A stretch of 27,048 bases of DNA from an uncultured Pseudomonadota bacterium (lineage in GTDB: Bacteria; Pseudomonadota; Alphaproteobacteria; Rs-D84). Shown piece after piece: positions 8,901-15,401 of this stretch. A model generated the notes under the pieces. The model was given only the letters and a program-made list of their open reading frames with translations, did not search any database and was not told where the DNA came from. Location of the stretch: positions 1-27,048 of the forward strand of contig CAMZFU010000009.1 of the NCBI GenBank assembly GCA_947306185.1. Direction: 5' to 3'. Each line of letters opens with the position of its first letter. Position 1 is the stretch's first letter. The position numbers and the translations under genes are program-made.

Positions 8901-9397
8901 AAGAACGGCACGCGTGCGCGCAACGTTGCCGCATGCGCAATCGCCGCCATATCGTGTGCCTGTTGCACATTGTGTGATGATAATAATGCAAATCCCGTTG
9001 AACGCACCGACATAACATCACTGTGGTCACCAAAGATAGACAACGCGTGTGTTGCCAATGCACGGGCCGCCACATGCATAACAAACGGCGTCTGTTCACC
9101 CGCGATTTTATACATATTTGGAATCATTAACAATAAACCTTGGGATGCGGTAAAGGTTGTCGCCAACGCGCCCATTTGCAACGCACCGTGCATGGCACCG
9201 GCCGCACCACCTTCGGATTCCATTTCAATTATTTGCGGAATTGCACCCCAAATATTTTTCTTGTGCTGAAACGACCATTCGTCCGCCAGTTCCCCCATAG
9301 TGCTGCTGGGAGTAATCGGATAAATTGCCGCAAAATCGACACATCTGTATGCGACATCCGCCGCCGCCCAGTTACCATCAACAATTAAATTAGCCAT
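5903..9397 (-). CDS. nifJ: Pyruvate:ferredoxin (flavodoxin) oxidoreductase
   Basis: This 1164-residue single-chain enzyme is full length for the family. It oxidatively decarboxylates pyruvate to acetyl-CoA and CO2 and passes electrons to ferredoxin or flavodoxin in the cytoplasm, a mark of anaerobic metabolism. The N-terminal pyruvate-binding domain carries YPITPSS at residues 26-32. Two 4Fe-4S motifs follow: CIQCGKCSMLCPH near 686 and CTGCGLCVKNCPVG near 742. The thiamine-diphosphate domain has CAGCGETPY near 804 (proximal cluster), then ATGCSSIYGANLP and the GGDGWAYDIGYGGLDH and NTGGQQSKATP motifs. The start at 9397 (MANLIVDGNW) has AAGGGGA upstream; the reading frame extends 31 codons further but that stretch is not family-like. 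bamE follows by 5 bases. Confidence 0.98.
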   Translation of the reverse strand: MANLIVDGNWAAADVAYRCVDFAAIYPITPSSTMGELADEWSFQHKKNIWGAIPQIIEMESEGGAAGAMHGALQMGALATTFTASQGLLLMIPNMYKIAGEQTPFVMHVAARALATHALSIFGDHSDVMSVRSTGFALLSSHNVQQAHDMAAIAHAATLRARVPFLHFFDGFRTSHEESRLMRIEDDVLRKMIPADLVAKYHEHGMNPDTPHVRGTAQNPDVYFQGREAANILYMNTPAIVAECMDEFGKLTGRKYGLVEYVGDKKAENVIVAMGSACETIEETMAHLPSGFGLIKIHLYRPFPTDAFLTALPKTVRQIAVLDRTKEPGAIGEPLYMDVKSVVGDRAAVFGGRYGLGSKEFKPRDVAAILENMKLKKLHHNFTVGIEDDLTGLSLKTDQAFSIEDPNLKTAILYGIGSDGTVGAVKNIVKIVGENSDLYPQSYAVYDSKKSGGLTASHIRFSDKPIQSQYLVEVADFISVSNFMIAQRFDVFRGLRAGGTVMINTAMAPDVAFANLPRDAQEHLMRLRANVYFLDANGAAAELGLGNRINTFIMLNFFNLTKVIDPKVAAESAKTAIEKTYKKKGMDVVQANWAAVDSAAKYLKHFDLPSSVSNFAPDFVPAMTTDTPVEVAGTLGEMAAGRGDSLPVSRFKVEGEFGAGQYPVGTSKYEKRAISPRVAKCDLEKCIQCGKCSMLCPHAAIRIKAMTEDQVADAKRRGVIVVPMKTPELGANMYFTIAISPADCTGCGLCVKNCPVGALSMVDANADDQAVFDETVKLPDVTREKLNLNMPKHIEMLPHYFEFPGACAGCGETPYIKMMSHLFGDHMVIANATGCSSIYGANLPTTPWTCDANGRGPAWSNSLFEDNAEYGLGMRVALNQRREMLKGLLFELGIKDVENMFNESDIDAQRKIKDDLAKQLKKMDSPSARLAESMLGDIVQKSVWIIGGDGWAYDIGYGGLDHVLHSGENVNVLVLDTEGYSNTGGQQSKATPFGASMKFAIGGKNHAKKDLGMIAMMSGAYVAQIALGANPVQAIKAFREAESFNGPSIILAYAPCIAHGFALQNGPEHQTQMVNTGAWPLYRFDPRLIVEGHNPMMMDSNVDALSPLEDFLKTETRFAAARASNPNFDKLVEYAKENNQYKTQLKKYIAHFAMMQATKENGEG

Positions 9398-9429
9398 AAT
9401 ATTATTCCCCTTATTTTTTATGTCGCATA

Positions 9430-9458
9430 ATGATAGCCCTTTTTTCCACCCAAGGCAA
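9430..9458 (-). promoter_or_regulatory. Promoter of nifJ-bamE
   Basis: On the minus strand, TTGCCT (9453-9458), a 17-base spacer and TATCAT (9430-9435) lie between the ctpA terminator and the nifJ start. The leader is about 26 bases. Confidence 0.65.
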
Positions 9459-9488
9459 GCAATTAAAGTCCATATTTTATCGTTTTCC

Positions 9489-9517
9489 AAAAAAGAGCCC
9501 CCGCATTTCCGCGGGGG
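9489..9517 (-). terminator. Rho-independent terminator after ctpA
   Basis: A perfect 7-bp G+C stem, CCCCCGC/GCGGGGG (9498-9504 with 9511-9517), with a 6-base loop, is followed on the minus strand by CTC and six T residues. It lies 20 bases after the ctpA stop and separates ctpA from nifJ. Confidence 0.95.
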
Positions 9518-9537
9518 AACGATTTGTTTGATATTAG

Positions 9538-10956
9538 TTATTTTTTATCAGATTTTGCATCGTCTTTATCATCGTCCTTTTTTGGTTCAGATGCAGTTTT
9601 GGCATGTTCGGACAATTTCGACATTGCAATTACCATTTCCATACCACGTTGCAACTGATAATCTTTTGCATCTTTTTCTTCATCGGTCAATTCTCTATCT
9701 TCATCATCGTCATCAACCTTGGATTCAGATTTTTCCGATTTCTTTTTCGCCTTTTTCTCGGCTGCCTCGTTCTTTAACGAATTACGGAAAGATGCTTCGG
9801 AATAACTGCTTTCGCGTTTTTCTATTGCTTCGACTTTACTCTGTAATACTTCAACATCCGGTGTGATACCGGTATTCTGGATAGATGTGCCATTCGGCGT
9901 ATAATAACGCGCAATTGTAATATGAATTGCTGTTCCATCACCCAATGGCTTTTGCTGTTGCACACTGCCCTTGCCGAAACTCTGTGACCCCATAATCACA
10001 CCACGGCCATTGTCTTGGATTGCGCCGGCCACAATTTCCGATGCAGACGCCGACCCATGATTTATCAGCACCACCAACGGTTTACCATTTGTCAAATCAC
10101 CCGGGGTTGCATAACTGTGGTCAATGTCATTTTTATCTTTGCCACGTGTAGAAACGATTTCACCACCATCCAAAAACGCATCAGAAACTTCGATGGCGGC
10201 GGTTAAATATCCACCCGGATTGTTACGAACATCTAACACGTAACCAACAACTTTCTTTTTTTCCAGTTTTTCAATTGCATTGCGCAAATCCTTGGCGGTT
10301 GTTGCCCCAAAATCAGAAATACGAATATAACCAATACGTGGCGCATCATCTTCGGCATCGGCCAATGTTTTGTCGCTAAACTTTACCGATTGAACCTTGA
10401 TAATCGCACGTTTAAGTGTCATTGTTTTCGGTTCTTTGTCACCGGACACAACCGTCAGTTTTACCTTTGTTCCCGGTTTACCCTTCATCTTTTTTACGGC
10501 CTGGTTCAACGTTAAATCAAAGACCGGTTCGTCATCAATATGCGTAATATAATCGCCGGCCTTGATGCCCGCCTTTTGCGCGGGCGTATCATCGATTGGC
10601 GAAATAACGCGCACCGCCCCACGGTCAGATGTAATTTGTATCCCAAGCCCCCCAAATTCGCCGTGCGATTTATCATTAAAGTCCTTGAAATCATCCTTGG
10701 ACAGGTACGAAGAATGCGGATCCAACGCCCCCAACATGCCATTCATTGCGGCCTCTAACATTTTGCGTTCATCAGCCTCTTCAACGAAATTATCGCGTGA
10801 AACCTCAAACACCAATGCAAGTTTTTTCAATTCGTCATAAATCTGTTCATCAGTCAAATGTTCAATCGGCTCTTTTTTCTTTTCCGGTGCCGCGCCCGCC
10901 GCAATAGTCATTGCCGGCACACAAAGTGCAAATAAAATCAGTATTTTCTTTAACAT
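9538..10956 (-). CDS. ctpA: Carboxyl-terminal processing protease (S41)
   Basis: This 472-residue periplasmic serine protease begins with a signal peptide (to about TIAAGA). It has the N-terminal S41 helix region (MLGALDPHSSYLS), a PDZ domain at about 90-175 (GGLGIQITSDRG, PAQKAGIKAGDYI), and the S41 core. The Ser-Lys dyad is visible: the serine in GSASASE at about residue 304 and the lysine in SFGKGSVQ exactly 25 residues later at 329. C-terminal processing proteases trim or degrade envelope proteins such as lipoproteins and peptidoglycan hydrolases. The C-terminal 90 residues are a highly charged Lys/Asp/Glu tail ending DDKDDAKSDKK. envC lies upstream in the same direction, a gene order common in proteobacteria, but a terminator separates them. 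Confidence 0.96.
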   Translation of the reverse strand: MLKKILILFALCVPAMTIAAGAAPEKKKEPIEHLTDEQIYDELKKLALVFEVSRDNFVEEADERKMLEAAMNGMLGALDPHSSYLSKDDFKDFNDKSHGEFGGLGIQITSDRGAVRVISPIDDTPAQKAGIKAGDYITHIDDEPVFDLTLNQAVKKMKGKPGTKVKLTVVSGDKEPKTMTLKRAIIKVQSVKFSDKTLADAEDDAPRIGYIRISDFGATTAKDLRNAIEKLEKKKVVGYVLDVRNNPGGYLTAAIEVSDAFLDGGEIVSTRGKDKNDIDHSYATPGDLTNGKPLVVLINHGSASASEIVAGAIQDNGRGVIMGSQSFGKGSVQQQKPLGDGTAIHITIARYYTPNGTSIQNTGITPDVEVLQSKVEAIEKRESSYSEASFRNSLKNEAAEKKAKKKSEKSESKVDDDDEDRELTDEEKDAKDYQLQRGMEMVIAMSKLSEHAKTASEPKKDDDKDDAKSDKK

Positions 10957-10994
10957 TTTCGCCCCTGTTTTTGGTTCAAGGCATTTTATAATAA

Positions 10995-11021
10995 AAAAAT
11001 CGTGTCCGCAACACGATTTTT
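10995..11021 (-). terminator. Hairpin terminator after envC
   Basis: AAAAATCGTGT and ACACGATTTTT form an 11-bp perfect stem around a CCGCA loop, with T residues following on the minus strand. It ends envC about 20 bases past its stop and may allow some read-through into ctpA. Confidence 0.88.
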
Positions 11022-11043
11022 GGGATTTTTTGATTTATAAAAC

Positions 11044-12123
11044 TTAATTTTCTTCCTTGAATATACGCGCTGGGTCAACCGCTTTGTCACCACGGCGAAC
11101 TTCTAAATACATTTCCAATTTATTTGAATCCATACGGCCAATTGGTTCACCACCAAGAACCTCTTGCCCAACAATAACATCAATACTGCCCAGGTTCGTC
11201 ATAACCGTATTATAACCATTTTTATGTGAGATAATAATTACACGGCCGAACCCTTTGAACGCATCAGCAAATTTCACAACACCATCCGCGGGCGCAGTAA
11301 CCAATGCTTCGGAACGGGTGCGAATACGCCACCCATCAGATTTTAATCCCAACGCGGTCTTTTCACCAAAATGTGCAACGACACGACCGCGCACCGGCTG
11401 ATTTAGTTTACGAATTGAAAAACGTGAATCTGCGGACATTTCAGAACTCCCCACGCCGGCGGACAATTCCGAAATAGTTTTTGCGCGCGCCGACAATTCG
11501 CGCAATTTTTTCTGTAATGCCATTTGTTCATTACGCAACCTTTCGTTTTGTGCCGAACGACGACGCAACAACCGGTCCAATAAATCTTTTTCGTCGCTAT
11601 ATTTTTTCGCGGTACGATCAAGTTTTTCTTTTTCTATGGCACGGGCTTCGCGAATTTTATCTAATTCGGCAATCTTTTGAGCCGCATCACGAATATGTTC
11701 ATCCAGATTATCCGCCAACCCCGTCATAATTGCAGAAGTCAGCACATAATCGTGCATAGTTTTCGTATCAAAATTCGGATGCGATGCAATGAATAATAAA
11801 CCGGCACTGGCATCAGCGATTCGTTCACGGTTCTTTTCCAATTCTGCCGATATTACCGCGCGACGTTCGTCCAATTCCGCGATTTTTTTTGCGATATCTG
11901 CACGCAGTTCTTCCAAAGAACTAACCTTGTCCGCCGCAGTAACAAGTTGCTTTTTTGTTTTTGCAACGTCACGGTCAGATGTTTTAACCTGTTGTTCTAA
12001 TTGTTTATTTTTTTGTTCTGTTTGACGAATTTGGCTTTGAATTTTATCTAATTCAGAAGGTCCCGCAAAACCCGCGGATGCCCCACAAAATAAAACAACC
12101 AAAGCCACCAATACGCGCAACAT
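11044..12123 (-). CDS. envC: EnvC-like murein hydrolase activator (degenerate LytM domain)
   Basis: This 359-residue protein has a signal peptide (to about SAGFAG) and a long coiled coil at about residues 23-215, rich in Gln, Lys and Glu. The C-terminal M23/LytM-type domain (about 235-355) has QPVRGRVVAHFGEKTALG, APADGVVKFAD, GYNTVMTNL and KLEMYLEVRRGD. The zinc ligands of active M23 peptidases are not seen: the usual GxHxGxD is replaced, and LEVRR stands where an HxH motif would be. This matches EnvC-type activators, which bind and switch on amidases during cell separation rather than cutting. No Shine-Dalgarno is evident before the ATG at 12123; the leader is A-rich. ctpA lies downstream. 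Confidence 0.93.
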   Translation of the reverse strand: MLRVLVALVVLFCGASAGFAGPSELDKIQSQIRQTEQKNKQLEQQVKTSDRDVAKTKKQLVTAADKVSSLEELRADIAKKIAELDERRAVISAELEKNRERIADASAGLLFIASHPNFDTKTMHDYVLTSAIMTGLADNLDEHIRDAAQKIAELDKIREARAIEKEKLDRTAKKYSDEKDLLDRLLRRRSAQNERLRNEQMALQKKLRELSARAKTISELSAGVGSSEMSADSRFSIRKLNQPVRGRVVAHFGEKTALGLKSDGWRIRTRSEALVTAPADGVVKFADAFKGFGRVIIISHKNGYNTVMTNLGSIDVIVGQEVLGGEPIGRMDSNKLEMYLEVRRGDKAVDPARIFKEEN

Positions 12124-12187
12124 TTATTTTTTGACAATTTTATAATGATTTTTATTGGAATAAATTTACACGAAATTTGATTTTTTT

Positions 12188-12622
12188 TCAATAACCTTTT
12201 GCCTTGGTAATCAAATTCAACAAATTTACCGCGGCGGATGTGGCGATACTGTCCGGTTTTTCATGCGCCAAGGCTATCTTATTTGCCACACATTCATGTT
12301 CAATGGCCAATTTCAACAAATCCCTGTCAAAACTGTGTTCGTTTTCCCACCCCGCCACGTAATCTATCAAACATTGACATCCATATTTGTCCGGGGTATG
12401 CGGTCTTTGGTTAAGGTACAATCGCCCATCGCAAATATATACAATGTCTTCCATATCCAAATTGAAATCACGCAGCACAATTATATCTTTGCCGGTTTTG
12501 AATTGTGAAACCCTTTTGCTTTTCTTTAATGATATATTACGGCGTTCCGGTTTTTCATCCTGTATTGTTAAATCTAGGGTAGATTTACTGTTATATATCT
12601 GAACGATGTGATATATATGCAT
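12188..12622 (-). CDS. Hypothetical protein, 144 aa (paralogue of the gene upstream)
   Basis: No family is recognised. The protein has no signal peptide or membrane segment, so it is probably cytoplasmic. The first 75 residues look beta-rich (IYHIVQIYNSKSTLDLTI, then FKTGKDIIVLRDF and YICDGRLYLN); the C-terminal half looks helical, with SFDRDLLKLAIEHECV and AAVNLLNLITKA. Its N-terminal half aligns by eye with the neighbouring 113-residue protein: ISL..., then a K/R-rich stretch, (T/P)G(K/Q)(D/K)II, and C(D/G)(G/W)R(L/M)Y. I start at the ATG at 12622, with AAGG about 9 bases upstream; a TTG three codons earlier is possible. The gap to the upstream gene is only 13 bases, so the two form an operon. 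Confidence 0.65.
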   Translation of the reverse strand: MHIYHIVQIYNSKSTLDLTIQDEKPERRNISLKKSKRVSQFKTGKDIIVLRDFNLDMEDIVYICDGRLYLNQRPHTPDKYGCQCLIDYVAGWENEHSFDRDLLKLAIEHECVANKIALAHEKPDSIATSAAVNLLNLITKAKGY

Positions 12623-12635
12623 AACGCGCAACCTT

Positions 12636-12977
12636 TTATCGTTTTCTACCAGGACACCGTTGTGGCAATGTGAACAGACGATATACCGCCTTGTCTAGGC
12701 TGTTTTTACGAATGCCTGCGAATTGCCTTGCGCCTGGTTTAGTAAGCGTTTGATGTGCATCGCACCGCAGCGGTGCTGTCAAGAAATACATCCGCCACCC
12801 ACAAACACACGCCAACAACCGCCCATCAGCATCGCCGTACAACAAGATTATTTTTTGCCCGGGCTTAATACGTTTTGTCTGGTCACTTGCATTCAGGGAA
12901 ATTGAATGTCCCCACACACGCAGAATCACATTTCTGTTTGTACTATCAACCTGTTTAATCGTCTGTATATCCAACAC
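12636..12977 (-). CDS. Hypothetical protein, 113 aa (GTG start)
   Basis: No family is recognised. It is a small soluble protein that starts with GTG at 12977 behind a good AAAGGAT ribosome binding site. The N-terminal 70 residues (VILRVWGHSISLN, RIKPGQKIILLYGD, CVCGWRMYFL) match the pattern of the downstream 144-residue protein, indicating an old tandem duplication. The remainder is basic (KPGARQFAGIRKN, ending RCPGRKR) and has no counterpart in the paralogue. Cysteines are clustered at CVCGW. A G(Q/K)xII core within beta strands would suit a small RNA- or ligand-binding fold, but this is only impression. It is the first gene of a two-gene unit lying between tsf and envC. Confidence 0.6.
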   Translation of the reverse strand: MLDIQTIKQVDSTNRNVILRVWGHSISLNASDQTKRIKPGQKIILLYGDADGRLLACVCGWRMYFLTAPLRCDAHQTLTKPGARQFAGIRKNSLDKAVYRLFTLPQRCPGRKR

Positions 12978-13079
12978 ATTATCCTTTTTTTGCCAAATGA
13001 TATTTTAGCCAACAAAATCAAATATGCAATAAAAAATGGGAATGCGGGTAAAAAAAGCGGTCAGCAGCGACTTTTCCCC

Positions 13080-13105
13080 GTCACCCCGCTGAAAAGCGTG
13101 GTCTC
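13080..13105. repeat. GTCA-stem-TCTC intergenic hairpin
   Basis: CCCCGCT (13084-13090) pairs with AGCGTGG (13095-13101) apart from one mismatch, flanked by GTCA and TCTC. This form resembles the dispersed palindromic intergenic repeats seen in many proteobacteria. Only one clear copy is visible here, so family membership is inferred. Confidence 0.4.
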
Positions 13106-13316
13106 GTTGCTATCAGTCGGGGATAAAGAGGTCCCCGCCGTCCAGGTATATCATGTATATGAACCGATAAACGGCATTGCATATTCTACACCCGGGTGCG
13201 CAACACCCGCATCAATGTATGTATATACTGATGGCTCCGCCAAATAATGGCTGAACACATATCCGTCATGGGTGCATGTATTTGTTACCCGCACTGTAAA
13301 CCGATCCGGATTGGGT

Positions 13317-13343
13317 AAAAAATACCCCGTGTCTCCACGAGGT
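13317..13343 (-). terminator. Terminator after tsf
   Basis: On the minus strand ACCTCGTG pairs with CACGGGGT (one G-T wobble) around a GAGA loop and is followed by A and six T residues. It lies 27 bases past the tsf stop and closes the rpsB-tsf operon, so no pyrH or frr follows as it often does elsewhere. Confidence 0.88.
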
Positions 13344-13369
13344 AAGGTATCAATATTTATACACAAACC

Positions 13370-14239
13370 TTAGTTCAACATTTTTGCGACTTCGTCGGCC
13401 AAATTGTCTTCACGTTTTTCAATACCTTCGCCAAGTACGAAATATGCAAATCCCGCCAATTTACCACCGGCCTCGTCCAAAACCTGTTTCACAGATTTGC
13501 TTGGGTCCATAACGAACGGTTGTTCTTCCAATACCGATTCGGCATACCATTTTTGGATACGACCATTAACCATCTTTTCAACGATGTTTTCCGGTTTGCC
13601 CGCCGTTGCACCAGATTCGATGAACACCTTTTTTTCACGTTCGACCGCCGCCGGGTCAACATCGGCAATTGTCATAAATTCTGGTTTGTTTGCCGCAATG
13701 TGCATTGCAATCTTTGGACCGACTTCGGCAATTTTATCAGAATCACCATCAATTGCGACCGCAACACCAATTTGCCCCATACCCGGAACCAACGCATTGT
13801 GGATATAGCTGAATACATGTTGACCATTAACCTTGGCAATACGGCGCAGATTCATGTTTTCACCAATTGTTGCGATTGTTGCCGCAATATCATCTTTGAC
13901 CGCCGCCAATGTGGCATCAAAATCGCCAGACAATTCCAATGCCTTGTTTGCAACGTCGGCAACCAATTTTTGGAACTTGTCATTTTTGGCGACGAAATCT
14001 GTTTCAGCATTTAATTCAACAACGCAGCCCATATTGTCGCATTTTACAACGGTAACCAACCCAGATGCCGCAACACGACCGGCCTTGGATGCCGCCTTAA
14101 CAATACCCTTTTGACGTAACCAATCGGCCGCCGCTTCGATATCACCGTTGTTTTCAATCAACGCCTTTTTGCAATCCATCATACCCGCGGATGTTTTTTC
14201 ACGCAGTTCTTGAATAAGTTTTGCGGTTACTTCTGCCAT
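13370..14239 (-). CDS. tsf: Translation elongation factor Ts
   Basis: This 289-residue protein is the nucleotide exchange factor that regenerates EF-Tu-GTP in the cytoplasm. The N-terminal module is diagnostic: LIQELREKTSAGMMDCKKAL (residues 7-26), then the TDFVAKNDKF motif near residue 80, which contacts EF-Tu. The core continues with IGENMNLRR and ends VLGEGIEKREDNLADEV, as in full-length EF-Ts. I start at the ATG at 14239 (MAEVTAKL), with GGGAGAT upstream; the open frame extends 18 codons further but lacks family similarity. It follows rpsB by 72 bases, a nearly universal order, and is cotranscribed from the rpsB promoter. Confidence 0.98.
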   Translation of the reverse strand: MAEVTAKLIQELREKTSAGMMDCKKALIENNGDIEAAADWLRQKGIVKAASKAGRVAASGLVTVVKCDNMGCVVELNAETDFVAKNDKFQKLVADVANKALELSGDFDATLAAVKDDIAATIATIGENMNLRRIAKVNGQHVFSYIHNALVPGMGQIGVAVAIDGDSDKIAEVGPKIAMHIAANKPEFMTIADVDPAAVEREKKVFIESGATAGKPENIVEKMVNGRIQKWYAESVLEEQPFVMDPSKSVKQVLDEAGGKLAGFAYFVLGEGIEKREDNLADEVAKMLN

Positions 14240-14269
14240 TTTTATCTCCCATATTTTGATTGTTGTTTG

Positions 14270-14295
14270 GGTTGCCCGGACATCCCCAGGCAACC
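14270..14295. other. Hairpin between rpsB and tsf
   Basis: GGTTGCC (14270-14276) and GGCAACC (14289-14295) form a perfect 7-bp stem with a 12-base loop in the 72-base rpsB-tsf spacer. No T-tract follows on the minus strand. It may act as a processing site or partial attenuator that sets the S2 to EF-Ts ratio; this is inference. Confidence 0.5.
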
Positions 14296-14311
14296 TATTA
14301 TATATTAGAAA

Positions 14312-15169
14312 TTATTTGTCGGCCTTTTCTGCCTTGTCCGCCAATTTTTCACGACGTTCTGCGCGTGATGCAGATGCGCGTGATTTTTGTTTGGCTTCTT
14401 TGTCTTTGATTTCGTCTTCCAATGCATCGTGTTCGTCATCCATAGATGCTTCGACCTTTTTACCAGCCGCACCACCAAGACGTTTTTCAATACCCGACAA
14501 AATTGCATCAACGAACAAATCGCAATACAACTGTGTTGCACGTGCCGCATCATCGTTGCCCGGAACCGGATAATCAACCAATTCTGGATTCGCGTTCGTA
14601 TCACATATTGCGATTGTTGGGATATCCAGGTTTCTTGCTTCGCGAACCGCGTTCAATTCACGTGGAACGTCAATAACAATCATAACCTGGGGGATACCAT
14701 GCATATCCAAAATACCGCCAAAAATGTCGCGCAATTTGGCAACTTCTTTGGTCATAACACCGACTTCTTTCTTGGTAAGGCCCAATTTGTCGGCATTTTC
14801 AATATCTGCTTCCATCTTTTTAAGACGACGGATAGATTGTGAAACAGTTGTCCAATTGGTCAACATACCACCCAACCAACGATTGTTCACATAAAATTGA
14901 CCGCAACGTTCGGCCGCATCTTTGACGATGTCTTTGGCCTGGTGTTTGGTTGCGACGAATAAAACCTTGCCACCGGCGGCCGCGATAGCCTCTAATGCGA
15001 CCAACGCACGATGTAACAGTGGCGCAGTTTTATTCAAATTAATGATATGAATCTTATCCTTGACCCCATACACATATGGTGTCATCAACGGATTCCAACG
15101 ACGAGTGTGGTGTCCAAAATGAACGCCAGCCTCCATCAATTGTTGCATAGTAAAAGTTGGCAATGCCAT
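14312..15169 (-). CDS. rpsB: 30S ribosomal protein S2
   Basis: This 285-residue protein is S2 of the small ribosomal subunit. Family motifs are plain: LMEAGVHFGHHTRRWNPLM at the start, YGVKDKIHIINL, FVATKHQAKDIV, VNNRWLGGMLTNW, then IDVPRELNAVREA and IPTIAICDTNANPELVDYPV, PGNDDA and a helix before the tail. The E. coli protein is 241 residues. The extra 45 or so residues form a charged C-terminal tail of Lys, Glu, Asp and Ala (KQKSRASASRAERREKLAD), a common alphaproteobacterial feature. AAAAGGAT precedes the ATG at 15169. It heads the rpsB-tsf operon, with a structured leader and its own promoter. Confidence 0.98.
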   Translation of the reverse strand: MALPTFTMQQLMEAGVHFGHHTRRWNPLMTPYVYGVKDKIHIINLNKTAPLLHRALVALEAIAAAGGKVLFVATKHQAKDIVKDAAERCGQFYVNNRWLGGMLTNWTTVSQSIRRLKKMEADIENADKLGLTKKEVGVMTKEVAKLRDIFGGILDMHGIPQVMIVIDVPRELNAVREARNLDIPTIAICDTNANPELVDYPVPGNDDAARATQLYCDLFVDAILSGIEKRLGGAAGKKVEASMDDEHDALEDEIKDKEAKQKSRASASRAERREKLADKAEKADK

Positions 15170-15276
15170 GATTTATCCTTTTATTTCTGTTGTTATCCTC
15201 GCCATCTGGGGATGAAAACCGGTCGCCCGGACAGAAATTCCCACGATGGTTGTGTTCTTCGCACCCACGGGCGCGT
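15170..15276 (-). ncRNA. Structured rpsB leader (candidate S2 autoregulatory RNA)
   Basis: The 5' untranslated region is about 107 bases from the predicted start site. On the transcript, CCAUC-G-UGGGA pairs with UCCC(C)AGAUGG (plus-strand 15239-15249 with 15202-15212), giving a 9 to 10-bp helix with one bulge on each side. Nested inside is CCGG-GCGA-CCGG (15219-15230), a 4-bp stem capped by a GNRA tetraloop. An upstream GC-rich element, GCGCCCGUGGGUGC, can also pair. S2 represses rpsB-tsf through its leader in E. coli; a similar role here is inferred from position and fold. Confidence 0.55.
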
Positions 15277-15282
15277 GCCAGC

Positions 15283-15311
15283 ATAATATGACAAAAAACG
15301 AAAAATTGCAA
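15283..15311 (-). promoter_or_regulatory. rpsB promoter
   Basis: On the minus strand, TTGCAA (15306-15311), a 17-base spacer and TATTAT (15283-15288). An AT-rich inverted repeat, AGTAAAAA/TTTTTACT (15311-15331), sits directly upstream of the -35, like an UP element. Confidence 0.7.
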
Positions 15312-15401
15312 GTAAAAAATTGATTTTTACTAAATAAAAAACTTGTGTTTTGATATTTATATTCTAACATATATTTGCATATAGGATTGGGGATTTTTGA
15401 T

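Larger units (their letters stand above)
12978..13369. other. Gene-poor 392-base stretch with hairpins
   Basis: No convincing gene is seen. The stretch holds the tsf terminator at its right end, a repeat-like hairpin at 13080-13105 and a second hairpin at 13118-13137 (CGGGGA/TCCCCG). The left 30 bases provide the ribosome binding site of the 113-residue gene. A 71-codon frame on the minus strand (13151-13366) would need a TTG start, runs through the terminator and has no ribosome binding site. Confidence 0.5.

Noticed and set aside
9398..9490. N-terminal extension of nifJ
   Set aside because: The extra 31 codons run past the promoter and reach the ctpA terminator region; the family start MANLIVDGNW has a good ribosome binding site.
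11044..12123. Active M23 endopeptidase
   Set aside because: The expected zinc ligands are missing from the LytM-type domain, so an activator role fits better.
12906..13247. 113-codon plus-strand reading frame
   Set aside because: It overlaps the N-terminal coding part of the 113-residue minus-strand gene and the hairpin region, has no ribosome binding site and no recognisable sequence.
13151..13366. 71-codon minus-strand reading frame
   Set aside because: It needs a TTG start inside the tsf 3' end region, has no ribosome binding site, spans the tsf terminator and shows no domain-like pattern.
15311..15331. AT-rich inverted repeat AGTAAAAA/TTTTTACT as a terminator or operator
   Set aside because: It lies upstream of the rpsB -35 with no gene ending there; an UP-element-like role is enough, and AT-rich chance pairing cannot be excluded.
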